Source: Allomyces macrogynus ATCC 38327 (lineage: Eukaryota > Blastocladiomycota > Blastocladiomycetes > Blastocladiales > Blastocladiaceae). From it: a stretch of 56,002 bases of DNA. Under the pieces are notes generated by a model. The model searched no databases. It was given only the letters and a program-made list of their open reading frames with translations, and had not been told where the DNA came from. Of this stretch, positions 1 through 10,700 are shown piece after piece. The position numbers were made by a program, and so were the translations under genes. How positions within the stretch are numbered: the stretch's first letter is position 1; every line of letters starts with the position of its first letter. Location: positions 1,128,802 through 1,184,803 of the forward strand of contig GG745337.1 of NCBI GenBank assembly GCA_000151295.1. The letters are read 5' to 3'.

Positions 1-561
1 CGCCCAGTCGGTCAGGGCCGCATCCGTGATCGTGGCGGGGGCAGCGGCCGCCGCGACGGCGCCAGCATCGCCAATTCGCGGAGATGTTGGTCGTGCCGAC
101 GCGGCGATAGCTGCGGCCGCGGCCGCGGCCGAGTCGAAGGCGGCATGCACGGGCGTTGGTGGCGGCGACGGCGACCTCGACGCGGTCGACACGGACGCGG
201 TCGACGCGAGTGGCGTCAGTTCGCGCGAGAGCGGGTCAGTCTCGGCATTGGCCGCGTCGCCGGCATGCCGCGGCACGGGCATGGCGAGCGGGATATCGCC
301 GCTGGCCGCGGGCCAGCCGCACGCGTACTGCGCGGCGGCCACGGCCGATGCCGACGTGGTGAGTGGTGGTGGTGGCATCCAAGCGGATGCGGACGACGGA
401 TCGCGTGCAGCGGCGCCGGCGCTGGCGATCGTCGATTGCGAGGCGCGTGGCGGTTGCGGTGGCGGTGGAGGTTGCGCGGATCGGTCGTGCGCAGACGCCG
501 ACGCGAGCGAGAGCGACGCGGCTGAAAGCGATGGCCGCGACCACGAGTTGGAGCGCGACAT
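1..561 (-). CDS. Unrecognised low-complexity protein, N-terminal part (runs off left edge)
   Basis: I do not recognise this protein. One minus-strand frame is open from an ATG at 561 to the window edge, about 187 codons with no stop, and a stop lies in frame just upstream of the ATG (600-598). The N-terminus is Ser-rich (MSRSNSWSRPSLSAASLSLA), followed by short Pro runs and Ala/Ser/Thr/Pro-rich sequence with an Ala run near residue 150. This composition is common in disordered N-terminal regions of fungal regulatory proteins. No domain is visible and the rest of the gene is outside the window. Other frames here are also open because of the high GC, so the call rests on the continuous frame, the plausible Met start and the biased composition. 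Confidence 0.4.
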   Translation of the reverse strand, partial: MSRSNSWSRPSLSAASLSLASASAHDRSAQPPPPPQPPRASQSTIASAGAAARDPSSASAWMPPPPLTTSASAVAAAQYACGWPAASGDIPLAMPVPRHAGDAANAETDPLSRELTPLASTASVSTASRSPSPPPTPVHAAFDSAAAAAAAIAASARPTSPRIGDAGAVAAAAAPATITDAALTDWA

Positions 562-2697
562 GGTGGTGGTAGTTGTGGTAGCGTTGGGCGGCGTGGTTCA
601 AGGGTCAATGAAATCAGCCGAGGTGTGGTCGTCGGGGTCGCTGGCACGTTGCACCTGTTGACCACCTGCACAAGCAAGCAAAGCAAAGCAGAGGAAAGCA
701 TCGAGAGTAAACAGATGCTCGTTAGCACATGCCGTGTCCGCCGCTTTTTTCATAATGATCACCAGCAGCTTGCCCTTCGACGCGGATCAGGAGAAGTCTG
801 CCAACGAAGCAACGCGTCCATGACATCGAATGACACGCCGCGGTCAGTAAACATACCGTCACCAAACGCGGGAACCTGGCCCGTGCTCGCCCGAACCGTG
901 GCGCCGTCGTAGCTGCGCGTGGCCAGTTGCTTGCAAGGCGCGCGCGTACGTGATGCACACAGGTCCTGTTGGGCTGGCGACTGAGAGCAAAAACGCGCGC
1001 GTCCGTGCCGTGTGCGAGCGCGAAGACGACGACAACCTCAACGTCGACCCCGAACCGCGCGCGTGGCGACGATGCCGAGACCGACGTTGCCCAGGGGCCG
1101 TGGCGCGTAGGGCACGCGCTTTCAGTGCGGCGGGGACGGCCGGAACGCGCGAGTTGGGGGGGGGGGGGGGGAGGAAACGACGGAGCGTTGCGTCCAAAGT
1201 TGCCCTGGCGGTCGTTGCGCGATACCATGCGAAAATGATGCGGCGAGCAGCGTGGGTTCCCGTCCCCCAAGAAAAAAAGCGCCGACACGCGCGCGGCGGC
1301 GATCAGGCAAGTGGAGACGACGTGGGCGCGCGCGACGAGACGCTGCGCGCGTGGGGATGTGCTCGCACGGGGCAGTGGGGCGAGCGGCGAGCGGGCCCGG
1401 CAGCGCGAAGCAGCGTGCGAGAGGGGACGGACGAGCGCGCGGATGGGCGCGTGCGACCGGTAGCGGCAACTGCGCGTTGAGTTGAGGGCGGTGGGCAAGT
1501 GGGGGTCAATGCCGGCGTGCAGATCGCGTGCGGGAGACGGGCGTGGGCGCGCGCATGGGGGCGATCGTGGGAGGACGGGCGTGCCGCGCACACGGCGAAC
1601 CACGACGACCTGCACGGCGCCGGCGATGGCTTGGAGCGCGGGGGCGCCGACGCAGCAGCAACGAGGGCTATTGACCGCGACGACGCGCATGCCAGCAGCA
1701 GCAGCACAGAGCGCGCGGCGTCGGCGGGCGGGCGGTCGAGAGTCGGCGGCAGGCAGGAAGCGCGCCTAAAAAAGGGCAAAAGACGGCCGTGGCAGCGGCC
1801 GCTTCCTGCCACGCGCCAGACCGCCGTTGCGCGCTTCCGCGAGCCTTCGGCGCAAGTGGACCCGCCCGCGTGGTCGGCCCGGCCAACCCACTGCCCCGCC
1901 ATCACCGCACTCGACGAAGCTCAAAGCAAACGCACCAGACACGGAGCGGTCGCCAACCGTCGCGAGCTCAGGCACGGGCACGGGCACGGAGCACTACGGT
2001 CTGCGGTCCGCGAAAGGAGGCGGTCACAACGAGCATGCTGTCATGGGTTCGAGAGCGCGCGCGTGGGGATCCATGGCTCTCTTGTCATGATCGGTTCGCT
2101 CAATGCGGAACCGCCGCGCCCTCCGCGCCGCACCGTGGCACGTCTGCCACGGTCGGCCCGCCTGCCGTGGATCGATCTGAACCGCGCGCGGGCACTTGCG
2201 GCACCCGGTAAGCGGCCGCTGGAAGGTGTCCATCTGCAAAGGCGAGCCGGACCACGGCGCGGGTGCGATGCTCGCACGCGGAGGGAGCGAGATCCTGGCA
2301 CGCGCGGCGATCCTTGCATCTCGGTGCGCGGCACGGCGAGCAGTCCACGAACCGGTGGGCAATGGCGAGAGCGGCGCGCAGCGAGTGCCGCTGTCGGCGA
2401 GCGTTGGTGGCGGGTTGCGGGTCGGCGGTACTCGCAGCAGCGCGGCCACGACACGGCTGGTCGACTGGTGGTGCCCGCAACGCAACGATGGGCCCCGGCA
2501 CGACCGGGTCGGCTTGCTGGGCCACTAGTTGCAAAGCATGCGCTGCCTCGTGTGCCCATCCCCACCGCAGACTGCCGCACACATCGCGTCCACATCCGAC
2601 AATCCACCGCACTTCACCACCCTTGCACATCTTCTCGTCCCCTCTCATCTCCATCGTCGACAAACGGCCTGCCATACCAGTGCCGGCGCAAACCAAC
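562..2697. other. Gene-poor interval upstream of CWC27
   Basis: About 2.1 kb of very GC-rich sequence with long overlapping open frames on both strands, none showing a domain or consistent intron signals. It contains a 16-nt G run at 1156-1171. It must hold the promoters of the left-edge gene (-) and CWC27 (+). I see no other supportable gene. Confidence 0.5.
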
Positions 2698-4350
2698 ATG
2701 TCGTCGAGCTACGTCCAAGAACCCGCGACCCGCGGCAAAGTCATTCTCCACACCGACAAGGGCCCCATCGACATTGAGCTCTGGCCCAAGGAAGCACCGC
2801 TCGCCACGCGCAACTTCGTGCAGCTCTGCCTCGACCAGTACTATGACCAGACCATCTTCCACCGCCTCGTCAAGGGCTTTATCCTGCAGGGCGGCGACCC
2901 GACTGGCACCGGCCACGGCGGCGACTCTTACAATGGCCAGCCGATCCCTGTCGAGCGGCACCAGCGGCTGCGCTTTTCGCGCCGCGGGCTCGTCGCGCAC
3001 GCCAATGGCACCGGGTCGCAATTCTTTATTACGCTCGACCGCGCCGACGAGTTGCAAAACAAGCACACGATTTTCGGCAAAGTCGCGGGCAACACGCTCT
3101 TCAATGTGCTCGATATGGCCGACCAGCGCGTCGACGAGCAGGAACGGCCACGGATCCCGCCCGTGATTCTGCGCACCGAGGTTGCCGACAATCCGTTTGA
3201 CGATGTGGTCCCGCGCCATCTCGACGCGGTTGCGCAACGGATTCGCGCGCAGTCAGCTACGTCTTCCGCGACCTCCACCACGACCAAGGCCCCGAAAGCG
3301 GCCAAGGTCACGAAGCGATCCTTGGCGCTCCTGTCGTTTGGCGACGACGAAGGACCAGGAAGCAGTCACGTGGTCTCCAAGAAGATCAAGAGCAGCCACG
3401 ACGTGTTGCAAGACGAGTCGCTCTCAAGTCGCCCAGCCGTCGAGTACGATACTCACGCCAAGGTCCGTTATTTATTTATTTATCGTCTGCTATCGATGAT
3501 CCTGCATCTCATCCTTTTCATTTCCACGTTTTAGCCCAAATCCACCACGCGCGACTGCCGCGACCCGCCCGCGCCAGCATCCAGCGACGCCAAACGCCCG
3601 CACGGTGGCGACTGGTACGTCGTTCACTTCTTTGTTTCCTCGACGTCAGCCATGAAAACTGACTGCCGCAACGTCTTTCCGTGTAGTCCACCATCCGAAC
3701 CCGCACCCGAATCCATTCCTGCCCCTCCCCCAACTGCTGCTGCCCCTTCCTCTACTCTCACCTCCACCTCCGCTCCTCCCCCACCCGCCGCTGCCGCCGA
3801 GAAACCCAAAAAAAAGAAGCGCGACGTCCCTCTCTGGCAACGAGAGCGCGCCAAATACGCGTCTTCTTCCCGCGCCGCGCCCAGCAAGGACACCGACGTT
3901 CTCGCCGCGCTCTCCGCCTTCCAAGCGAAACTGCGCGACGTCGACGTCCCACGCGCACCGCGTCGCGGGACCGAAATCGAAGACGACCGCCCGCTCTGTT
4001 TCCTTCACTCGGTCCCTGGATGTCTGTCGTGCACCGACTCGTTTGCACAGGGCGGTGGTGACAGCGACGACGAGGGTGAAGGGTGGCTCGTGCACCGGCT
4101 CACGTTCCAAAAGGACCGCGCGGGCGTGGATTTGGTTGCGGAAAGGGCCAAGAGGATGGCTGAGGATGACGGGTATGTCGTGATTGATCCGCGCGCGGAA
4201 CGCACAAGGGGTGAGGGTGTTTCCGGGACAGCGCTGCCGGCGGCGCGAGAGTGGGATCGTGACCGAGGCGACCGTCGTGACCGGGACCGCGACTGGGACC
4301 GTGGAGCTCGCGATGCGCGGGATCGTGGGCTGCGCCGCGATCGCCGGTGA
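2698..4350 (+). CDS. CWC27: Spliceosome-associated cyclophilin CWC27
   Basis: A peptidyl-prolyl isomerase-fold component of activated spliceosomes, expected in the nucleus. Exons are 2698-3462, 3535-3614 and 3687-4350 (introns 72 nt each, donors GTCCGT and GTACGT). Residues 1-175 are a cyclophilin domain with the family start SSYVQEPATRGKV and motifs FHRLVKGFILQGGDPTGTG and SQFFITLDRADEL. The position equal to Trp121 of cyclophilin A is Glu (RADEL), the substitution typical of CWC27 that is thought to remove prolyl isomerase activity. The tail keeps the CWC27 motifs LALLSFGDDEG and KIKSSHDVLQDE, then a Lys/Arg-rich stretch, a DEGEGWLVHRLTF block and VIDPRAER before an RD-repeat end. A GTGAGT overlaps the stop codon at 4347, so an alternative final exon after 4446 is possible, but the peptide there does not look conserved. 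Confidence 0.93.
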
Positions 4351-4745
4351 GTCGTGCGTAAAAATAACCTCGAAAGGCATGCACCGTACAAACCAAAGTT
4401 CTTTCAAAACGCCGTTCCTTTTTCGTTCTCCACCCGATTTCGACAGGCCGGATCAATGGTTTGGGTCGGGTAGGAGAACGACGCGACGGTGCTGGTGTGC
4501 TGGTTGTTGTGGGGCAAGCAGCAGATCACGCTGGACAGTCGCGCTGGGGGCGTCATCTGCCCACGATCCCCGCTCTCCAGTTCTCGCTGCAAGTCTAGCC
4601 GCAACCGCTCCCAACATCCTCTCTTCTCTCCCGACCGGTGCCTGCATTCCCTCGCCCGCAACGCGTCACGCCAACCTGCACGACGTCCATCGCTCCCCCG
4701 CCCATTTCTGCTAGTCTCCGCACACTCGACGCAATCCACGACACC

Positions 4746-5596
4746 ATGCTCTCGTCGCCAATCAAGTCCAAGCCCGTCACTGCCCTCGCCGCGCGCCCGT
4801 CCTCGCTGTCACGCTCGCGCGCGGCCGTCGTCGTGGCGCCCAAGTCGGTCGCCGATTGGGTGCTGCCCATGGCCTTGTTGGACCTGCCGTTGCGCCCCGC
4901 GACCCTCCCAAACGTCGACACCGACACGGCAGACCACGACGAGGACGACGAGACGGTCGGGTACGCCGACGAGGCCGCCGAAATGCAGGGGATTCTGGTG
5001 CGTCCATTTGGCTACGCATCCCAACCCCGCCCATCCACCCTCATCCTTCCCCCCCCCTCCCTTCCCCCCCCCCCCTTCCAGGCCGCCCTGGCCGCCCGAA
5101 TTCGACGCCGCCGACTTGGCCGAGCCCGATACCGACGCCCTTCCTCCCGCGACCGTTCGCGGCGACTCTGACACCACCGCCGCATCCGACCAGCTGATCA
5201 TCCCCGCGCGTGCACCGCTCGGCCCCCTCCGGCCCGTGGTCGGCGCACTTATCGACCGCACCGGCCGACTTGGAGCACACGTTCTGGCACGAAGTGGACC
5301 GCGCCGACTGGATTATTTCGTTGGCGTTGCGCGCGGCGTTCCCGCATGCATACGCCGGCACCGAAAGTGGTGCGGAGAGTGAGGACGAGGAGGACGAGGA
5401 TGAGGTGGATTCGGATCCGGACGAGGAGGCCAAGAAGAAGAAAGACGATGAGGAGAAGAAGGTGCCGATGCTGATTGGGTTGGGTGGGGGGTTCCCGCTG
5501 CTGGACGTACCGGACGCGGCGCTCGATGCGCTCGAGCGGGTTTTGGGTGGAGGGGCTGCGGCGGTCCAGGTCGCGACGGAGCCGGTGCCGACGTGA
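4746..5596 (+). CDS. Unrecognised acidic protein; reading frame not continuous
   Basis: I do not recognise the family. An ATG at 4746 opens a frame reading MLSSPIKSKPVTALAARPSS and later SVADWVLPMALLDLPLRP. A C-rich intron ends at the CAG before 5082. If the donor is GTGCGT at 4998 the downstream frame stops at 5171; if it is GTACGC at 4961 the frame continues as PEFDAADLAEPDTDALPP. Near 5262-5276 the coding signal changes frame again into DLEHTFWHEVDRADWIISLA, an acidic run of E/D/K, and an ending rich in Gly and Leu (stop 5594-5596). That second change needs either a tiny intron ending in GAG or a 1-nt indel. The protein looks soluble and highly charged. It could be a normal gene with a sequence error or a decaying one. 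Confidence 0.45.
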
Positions 5597-5722
5597 TGGA
5601 CAGTGGAGAGGACTGACGGTGGACTTTGCAACGTTCTCAACAATCAAATCAATCTCTGGCAACAACTTCGGCGGGACGCAATCATATATACATGAGAGTC
5701 GGCAACCCCAAACCTCCGCATC

Positions 5723-6344
5723 TCAAAAGATCGACACGACAACAATGAACCCCATGAAGAGCACAAAGATCATCGGGAGCGCGAGCAACCCGAAAATGGG
5801 CCACATAGCTACGGCCGAGCAGAAGAAACCCGACAGCCCACACGCGGTCGCAAACGGGATCGCGTTTGGTGCTGTCCGCTGCCATTGCGCATAGTCGATG
5901 GTCGTCTTGTGCACGCGCGGCACGTAGATCGACAGGTACAGGAACGTGGCGGTCGCGAGGCCGAATGAGACGAGCGCGAGAATGCTGGCCGTGCTAGAGA
6001 CGGAATGGGAGGGAAAGCATCGGACGAATCATGTCAGTCCGAGTCGAATGGACAGGACGCGCATGGATGGATCATGGGCAGAGCATTAGGTCGAGTCAAG
6101 AGCGTCATATACAGTACTGGTTGAGCTCCGGATGGTCGTAAATCGCAATAAAGTCCGTATAGATGATAATCGCAGCGGCAGCAACGACCCAGAGCAGGGC
6201 CACGGCACGGTCGGCTAGTCGGTCGATCAAGGGCTTGCGCGGTTTCTTGGCCGTGTAGGTTGGGGTTGCGCCAGCCGGGGTCGTAGCGAGCTGCGCATAT
6301 TGGCCAGTGCCGGTGGCGCGGTTGCGGGTAGTGCTGCTGGACAT
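5723..6344 (-). CDS. TMEM128-like multi-pass membrane protein
   Basis: Two exons, 6344-6118 and 5993-5723, join in phase across a 124-nt intron (donor GTACTG, acceptor CTAG). The product is about 165 residues: a Ser/Thr/Ala-rich cytosolic-type N-terminus with basic KKPRKPLIDRLADR, then about four hydrophobic segments (ALLWVVAAAAIIIY; SILALVSFGLATATFLYL; ATACGLSGFFCSAVAMW; FGLLALPMIFVLFMGFIVVV). The last half matches the layout of animal TMEM128 (about 165 aa, four segments, a conserved F-x-G-x-x-C-x2-A-x-W-type block and a terminal FMG motif). TMEM128 function is poorly known. The start codon lies only 31 bp from the end of the CACTA element at 6376, so the 5' leader and promoter were interrupted by the insertion. 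Confidence 0.7.
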
Positions 6345-6375
6345 GGCGTGGTTTGTATTGGGGAAAGCGTTTTGC

Positions 6376-6420
6376 CACAGGGGAACCGAGCGCAAATACT
6401 GGCCTTCGTTATTCCAAAAT
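6376..6420 (+). repeat. Left terminal inverted repeat of the CACTA element
   Basis: Begins CACAGGGG and ends TATTCCAAAAT. Read against the reverse complement of 13906-13950, 32 of 45 positions match, with the 11-bp block TATTCCAAAAT identical. The trinucleotide TGC lies immediately outside. Confidence 0.78.
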
Positions 6421-6490
6421 GCCCCACAGGCCGTAGTGGAGCAAAAAAATACTAGGGACAACGGTAAAATGGAGGCGGTTTAAGCAAGTG

Positions 6491-6516
6491 GGCGTCAAAA
6501 ATTGGCGTCAAAAATT
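6491..6516 (+). repeat. Tandem 13-bp repeat in left arm
   Basis: Two perfect copies of GGCGTCAAAAATT followed by GGCG. They lie about 115 bp inside the left end and may be a subterminal transposase-binding site; that role is inferred from position only. Confidence 0.6.
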
Positions 6517-6520
6517 GGCG

Positions 6521-7450
6521 CGTGCGGGTGCGTTCAAAAATCTGTTCGAAATGACATGGCGCTCTCGCACTCGTGACCTTCACCTTTGCGCATGCTTTGA
6601 ACTCCGCTTTGCGAGCGAAAGATGGGCCTACGCAGCCACATGACCTGCCTGACTAAAATTACGATTTGACGCGTGCTACGCCATTTGGCCTGGTTTCTTT
6701 CGACGCTTTCAACGCTAGCGCGCAAATTTGGCTCTGTTGAGTGTTCTGATTTTTGGGCGCTGAACAAGCTGTGGTGGTCCAAGAGAACAGATTTTCAAAA
6801 CGATATTTCTTACGACGTTCCGTCAACAATGATATGTAAACACTGCGCCCTCCGCCCACATCAACTTTGGCAATTGTCAACAGTCCAACCCCGTTCAATC
6901 TCAGTGGCGCCGTCAAAGTAAATTGCAGTCGGCACGAGCACCTTGGGAACCAGCTCAGTCGATGCCCCACTTGTGAGCCTTGGAGCGGGACTTACTGTGA
7001 AGAGAGTCAGCGCGATGGAATTAGCGATGGTAAAAGAATCGCGACAGCAGCAACAGCATTGAGGCATGAGGGATGGGCGAGATACGCACAGTTCAGTTCT
7101 CGTTTTCACGCATTGGTCGGTGGTGGCACTGGTGCTGGCGCTGGTGCTGGTTGACCTTGTGTAGACTCTACTGCGAGCAAATTGGCATGGGTGAGGAGGG
7201 ACATGAGCGACATCCTGGTTCAAACAAAGCGATGCTTCGTGGGTGCGGTTTGGACGGTGCAAAGCAAGACGTGGAGAAAACAACCAGATGATTTGATGGT
7301 GCAGCAGGTCAGGAGACGGCCAAGCCAGCTGTCAAACATCGTCGTGGTGACCGGTGACTGCATGGTGGAATCAAGTCAGAGCTCGAGACAGTGGAGGAGA
7401 AGCAAGCAGGGCAGCGGGGAGCTGCTTTTATATGTGTTGGGTGAGGCTCG
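6521..7450. other. Left arm of the transposon, no clear gene
   Basis: Less GC-rich than the host DNA. Minus-strand frames at 6659-6970 and 6861-7283 are open, but I could not join them into a gene with good splice signals or find a motif, so they are not called. A short GT-rich stretch (GGTGCTGGCGCTGGTGCTGG) lies near 7130-7150. Confidence 0.4.
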
Positions 7451-7548
7451 CAATCAACGTTGACGTCCTTCAATCAACGCTGACAACATTCCACGTCAGA
7501 AATGGCTTGGCACTTCGCCCATGTCAGAAACGACGTGGCACTTCTCCC
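7451..7548 (+). repeat. Direct repeats upstream of the transposase gene
   Basis: CAATCAACGYTGAC occurs at 7451-7464 and 7471-7484. A 28-bp unit follows twice (7493-7520 and 7521-7548, 23 of 28 identical) containing GTCAGAAA and TGGCACTTC. They sit 235-330 bp before the transposase ATG and could be promoter or transposase-binding repeats. Confidence 0.6.
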
Positions 7549-7782
7549 ACACATACAGCTACGTCGAAACGACATCGGTGACGGATCACTACAAATATGC
7601 AGCAGCGTGATCGCTCCGGACCACATGCGAAGTGCTCTTGGATAATTGCTGCTTGCTCGATTCATTTCAAAACCCGACACGACGATCTTTGTGCACTGCG
7701 ACCAGCCTACGCTTGCCCCAAGTATTTTAACTAGTTGCCCAACTTGCCTGCACGCCGCTCACATCCTTACTCCACTGTGACC

Positions 7783-10700
7783 ATGTCAAGTCGCAAACCA
7801 GCGCTTTGCAATTGTCGACTTTGCACTGTTCGGCGGGTCGTGTTCCCAAACCAACCGGTTCACGCAACACACAAGTTGGCCCCCAAAACGATTCGCAACC
7901 ACAAGTGCATGTGGAAGGATTACACGACAGTGTTGATGGAGCTCTGCAACTCTCACAAGGACACGAACACGGACTTGCTGAGGGAAGCTCTTGATACTTT
8001 GGTTCCGCTTGAGGAGCGTGGTAATCCCAGCGTTGATGCGACTCAGTCCATCCCCTCAACAGACGCACCTGACCACAACGTTATTATGGACGAGGCTCAT
8101 TTCTTCCCAGCTGCTCCTGGAGGAATGACCATTGCAGATGCTGCTCTCGACCCGGCCCTGCTCCTGCCGCATCTGTCACAAAATCAACAGTTGATCGGCG
8201 ATCTGCTCTTGCCCATGGAAAATTCGACTGTAGGCGATGTTGCAGTTGTCGGTGATGTGCCAGCTGGCACAGTGCTCTTGCCTGATCTTGCACAACGCCC
8301 GTCTTCCATTGCTCTGCTGCTGTCCAGCAATACTGCTCACACACAGTATATTGACGTGGTCGGTGGAGCTGCAGAGCCACCAGTCCCAGCCAGCGCTGTC
8401 GATTCTTTGGTGGGTTTGCCAGCCGAGATCGATGCTTCAGCTGCTGTTCGTCCCCGCCATCGCCCGCGTCCAGTTGATCCTGCACATCCACCGCGCCGTT
8501 CAACGCGTGTGCGCACGCAAAGGGATCTCGGTGACGCGATCTTATACGACCAGTCAGGTGTGGACAATGGGGCTGACGCGTGTCCATTGGTCCCATACCA
8601 CGAGTTTGTTGCGTCGAGCGAGGACGCTGATCTACTTGAGGAGAATTCCGACGACGAGCGGGCTGACTTGATTGGGGATATGAGTGAGATGCCATGCGTC
8701 AACCCTATTGCAGCAACACTTTGTATGATCTCAGAAATTGTACGGTTCGACCAGGAACCGATTGCTCTAATATCTCATGTCCCGCTTTACATTTATAGAT
8801 CCCTCCATTGCGACTCACCGAGCAAATGTCATTTACAGTTTTGCGTCGCCATTCCGCCTGTTTGTTCTTGGTCTCGCTGTTGTTGCACTTGTTCATGGCG
8901 CTTCACGCCGGTTATTCGCTCTGATCCAGCACTTGCTCAATGTTGCCCTCACGCTCTTCACCAAACAGGCCGAGGAGCGCAATTACTTTGACGATTACAT
9001 TGTGCCCATGACGCAGTCGTGGAAAGGATTCGCGCGCACTTGCCGGATTGACATTGAGCCACAGAGATATGTTGCATGTCCAACGTGTCACGAACTGTTT
9101 TCACTGAGCGATATCCAGGAGGGCACGCGTACGTGCACCTACAAGCCATTTACAGACTCGGTTGAGTGTGGAACAGCACTCCTCTGCGCTGGCTCTGATC
9201 ACCCACGTCGCATTTTCCCATATGCGCCTGTGCGTGCAGCTCTTGAGGATCTTTTGCTCCGACCAGGCTACATTGCCATGATCCGGGCTGCTCGCCCAAG
9301 TACCAATCCGATTTTTGATCTTGGGCGTGACGACACTGCCCCACCCCTCCCTGCACCACTTGCTCAAGTGTGGGATGGTCGGATTTGGCGCACGGGCATT
9401 AAGTGTCCTGTTGATGATGCGCAGTTTTTCTTCACATCGACTGCACGGAAGGAGGAGCAGGTGGAGGAGCTGAGAATTGGCGTGTCCTTCAACGTCGATT
9501 GGTTCAATCCGTTCTCTGGCGATCAGTACTCGTGTGGTGCCATGTACCTCCAGATTCTCAACTTGCCGCTTGCAATCCGCACTGCCGAGGCGAATCGGAT
9601 TGTTGTTGGACTGATGCCAGGCCCCAAGGAGCCCTCCCTTGACCGACTAGATGCATACATGAGGCCGCTTGTTGACGAGCTCTACATTGCGTGGAAACAT
9701 GGGTGGGAAATGCAGTTGCCAGTTGTTGAACCGCTCACCAGTGCACCGCTGCGTGATGGCTCTGAGCCTGACCTCAAGTGCTATCGTGTTCGTGTTGTTG
9801 TGACCTTGATCAGCGCCGACTCACCCGCATCCCGGAAAGCAGGCGGGTTTTTGGCGCACAATGCCACCTTTGGCTGCCCAAGATGCATGCGCGAGTTCCG
9901 GTGGTTGACGGCGTGCTATGAGGGGCCATGCGAGTGTGGTATTGAACGCACCAATGAAATGCACCGCCAACAGGCGAAGGAATGGCTCGAAGCGACAGAC
10001 GCAAAAGAGCGCAAGGATGCAGGGACCAGGAATGGCGCGCGCTGGGCAGAGGTGCTGCGTTTGCCGTACTTTGATTCACCGAGATTTGTTGCAATTGACC
10101 CGATGCATGCTGTGTACTTGGGTGTCGCAAAAACCGTGCTCAAGGCGTGGTGCGATAAGACGCGCCTGGACGAGCACGGCAACCCGATTCCACCAATTCT
10201 TTCGGACAAGAAGCTTGAGCGCATGTGCGCTATTTACGACGTCGTGTTTGCACCAAATGACATTGGTCGTTTGCCAACGTCATTTGCTTCTGGTTTTGGC
10301 AACTTCACCGCCAACGAGCTGCTCATTTTCACCGCCTACATGTCTCGTTACATGTTTGCTCGTGTGAACATTGACGGAACGCATCAGACTGGATGGTCCC
10401 ATCTTGCCGAATTCGCTGAGACGCTCCAGCTTTCTGTCTTGATGGCAGCTGACATGACGAAGTTGACCTTGAGCCTGGAAAAATTCATGAATTACCTCGC
10501 CAGCAGCCTGCCACACGCGTACACGTCCAATGCGCATGCCCTCAATCATCTCTGTGACAACATTCGTGACCATGGCCCAATTCGCAACTTTTGGTGCTTT
10601 TCCTTTGAAAGGTACAATGGCCAGGTCCGTTCCTGTTCCTTGCACGTATTTATCTCACTTTGATATGCACAAAAGTAACTGGCGTTCTTGTTGCAGATTG

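Noticed and set aside
1499..3166. A 555-codon plus-strand open frame overlapping the CWC27 start
   Set aside because: It overlaps the true CWC27 coding frame in another phase, has no motif and is explained by the high GC content that removes stop codons.
4347..4714. An extra final exon of CWC27 after the GTGAGT at 4347
   Set aside because: The peptide after the acceptor is Cys/Trp/Arg-rich and unlike CWC27 ends; the stop at 4350 gives a normal tail. Left open as a 3' UTR intron.
6345..6461. N-terminal extension of the TMEM128-like protein reading through the transposon end
   Set aside because: The frame is open into the terminal repeat, but there is no ATG; the apparent start at 6461 is TTG, unlikely to be used.
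7587..7591. CACTA pentamer as the left end of the transposon
   Set aside because: No matching inverted repeat with a target duplication pairs with it on the right, and the arm repeats would lie outside the element. The 6376/13950 pair fits far better.
8799..8917. Alternative transposase splice using the donor at 8740
   Set aside because: It leads to a stop within about 120 nt. The donor at 8723 restores the conserved Tnp2 sequence.
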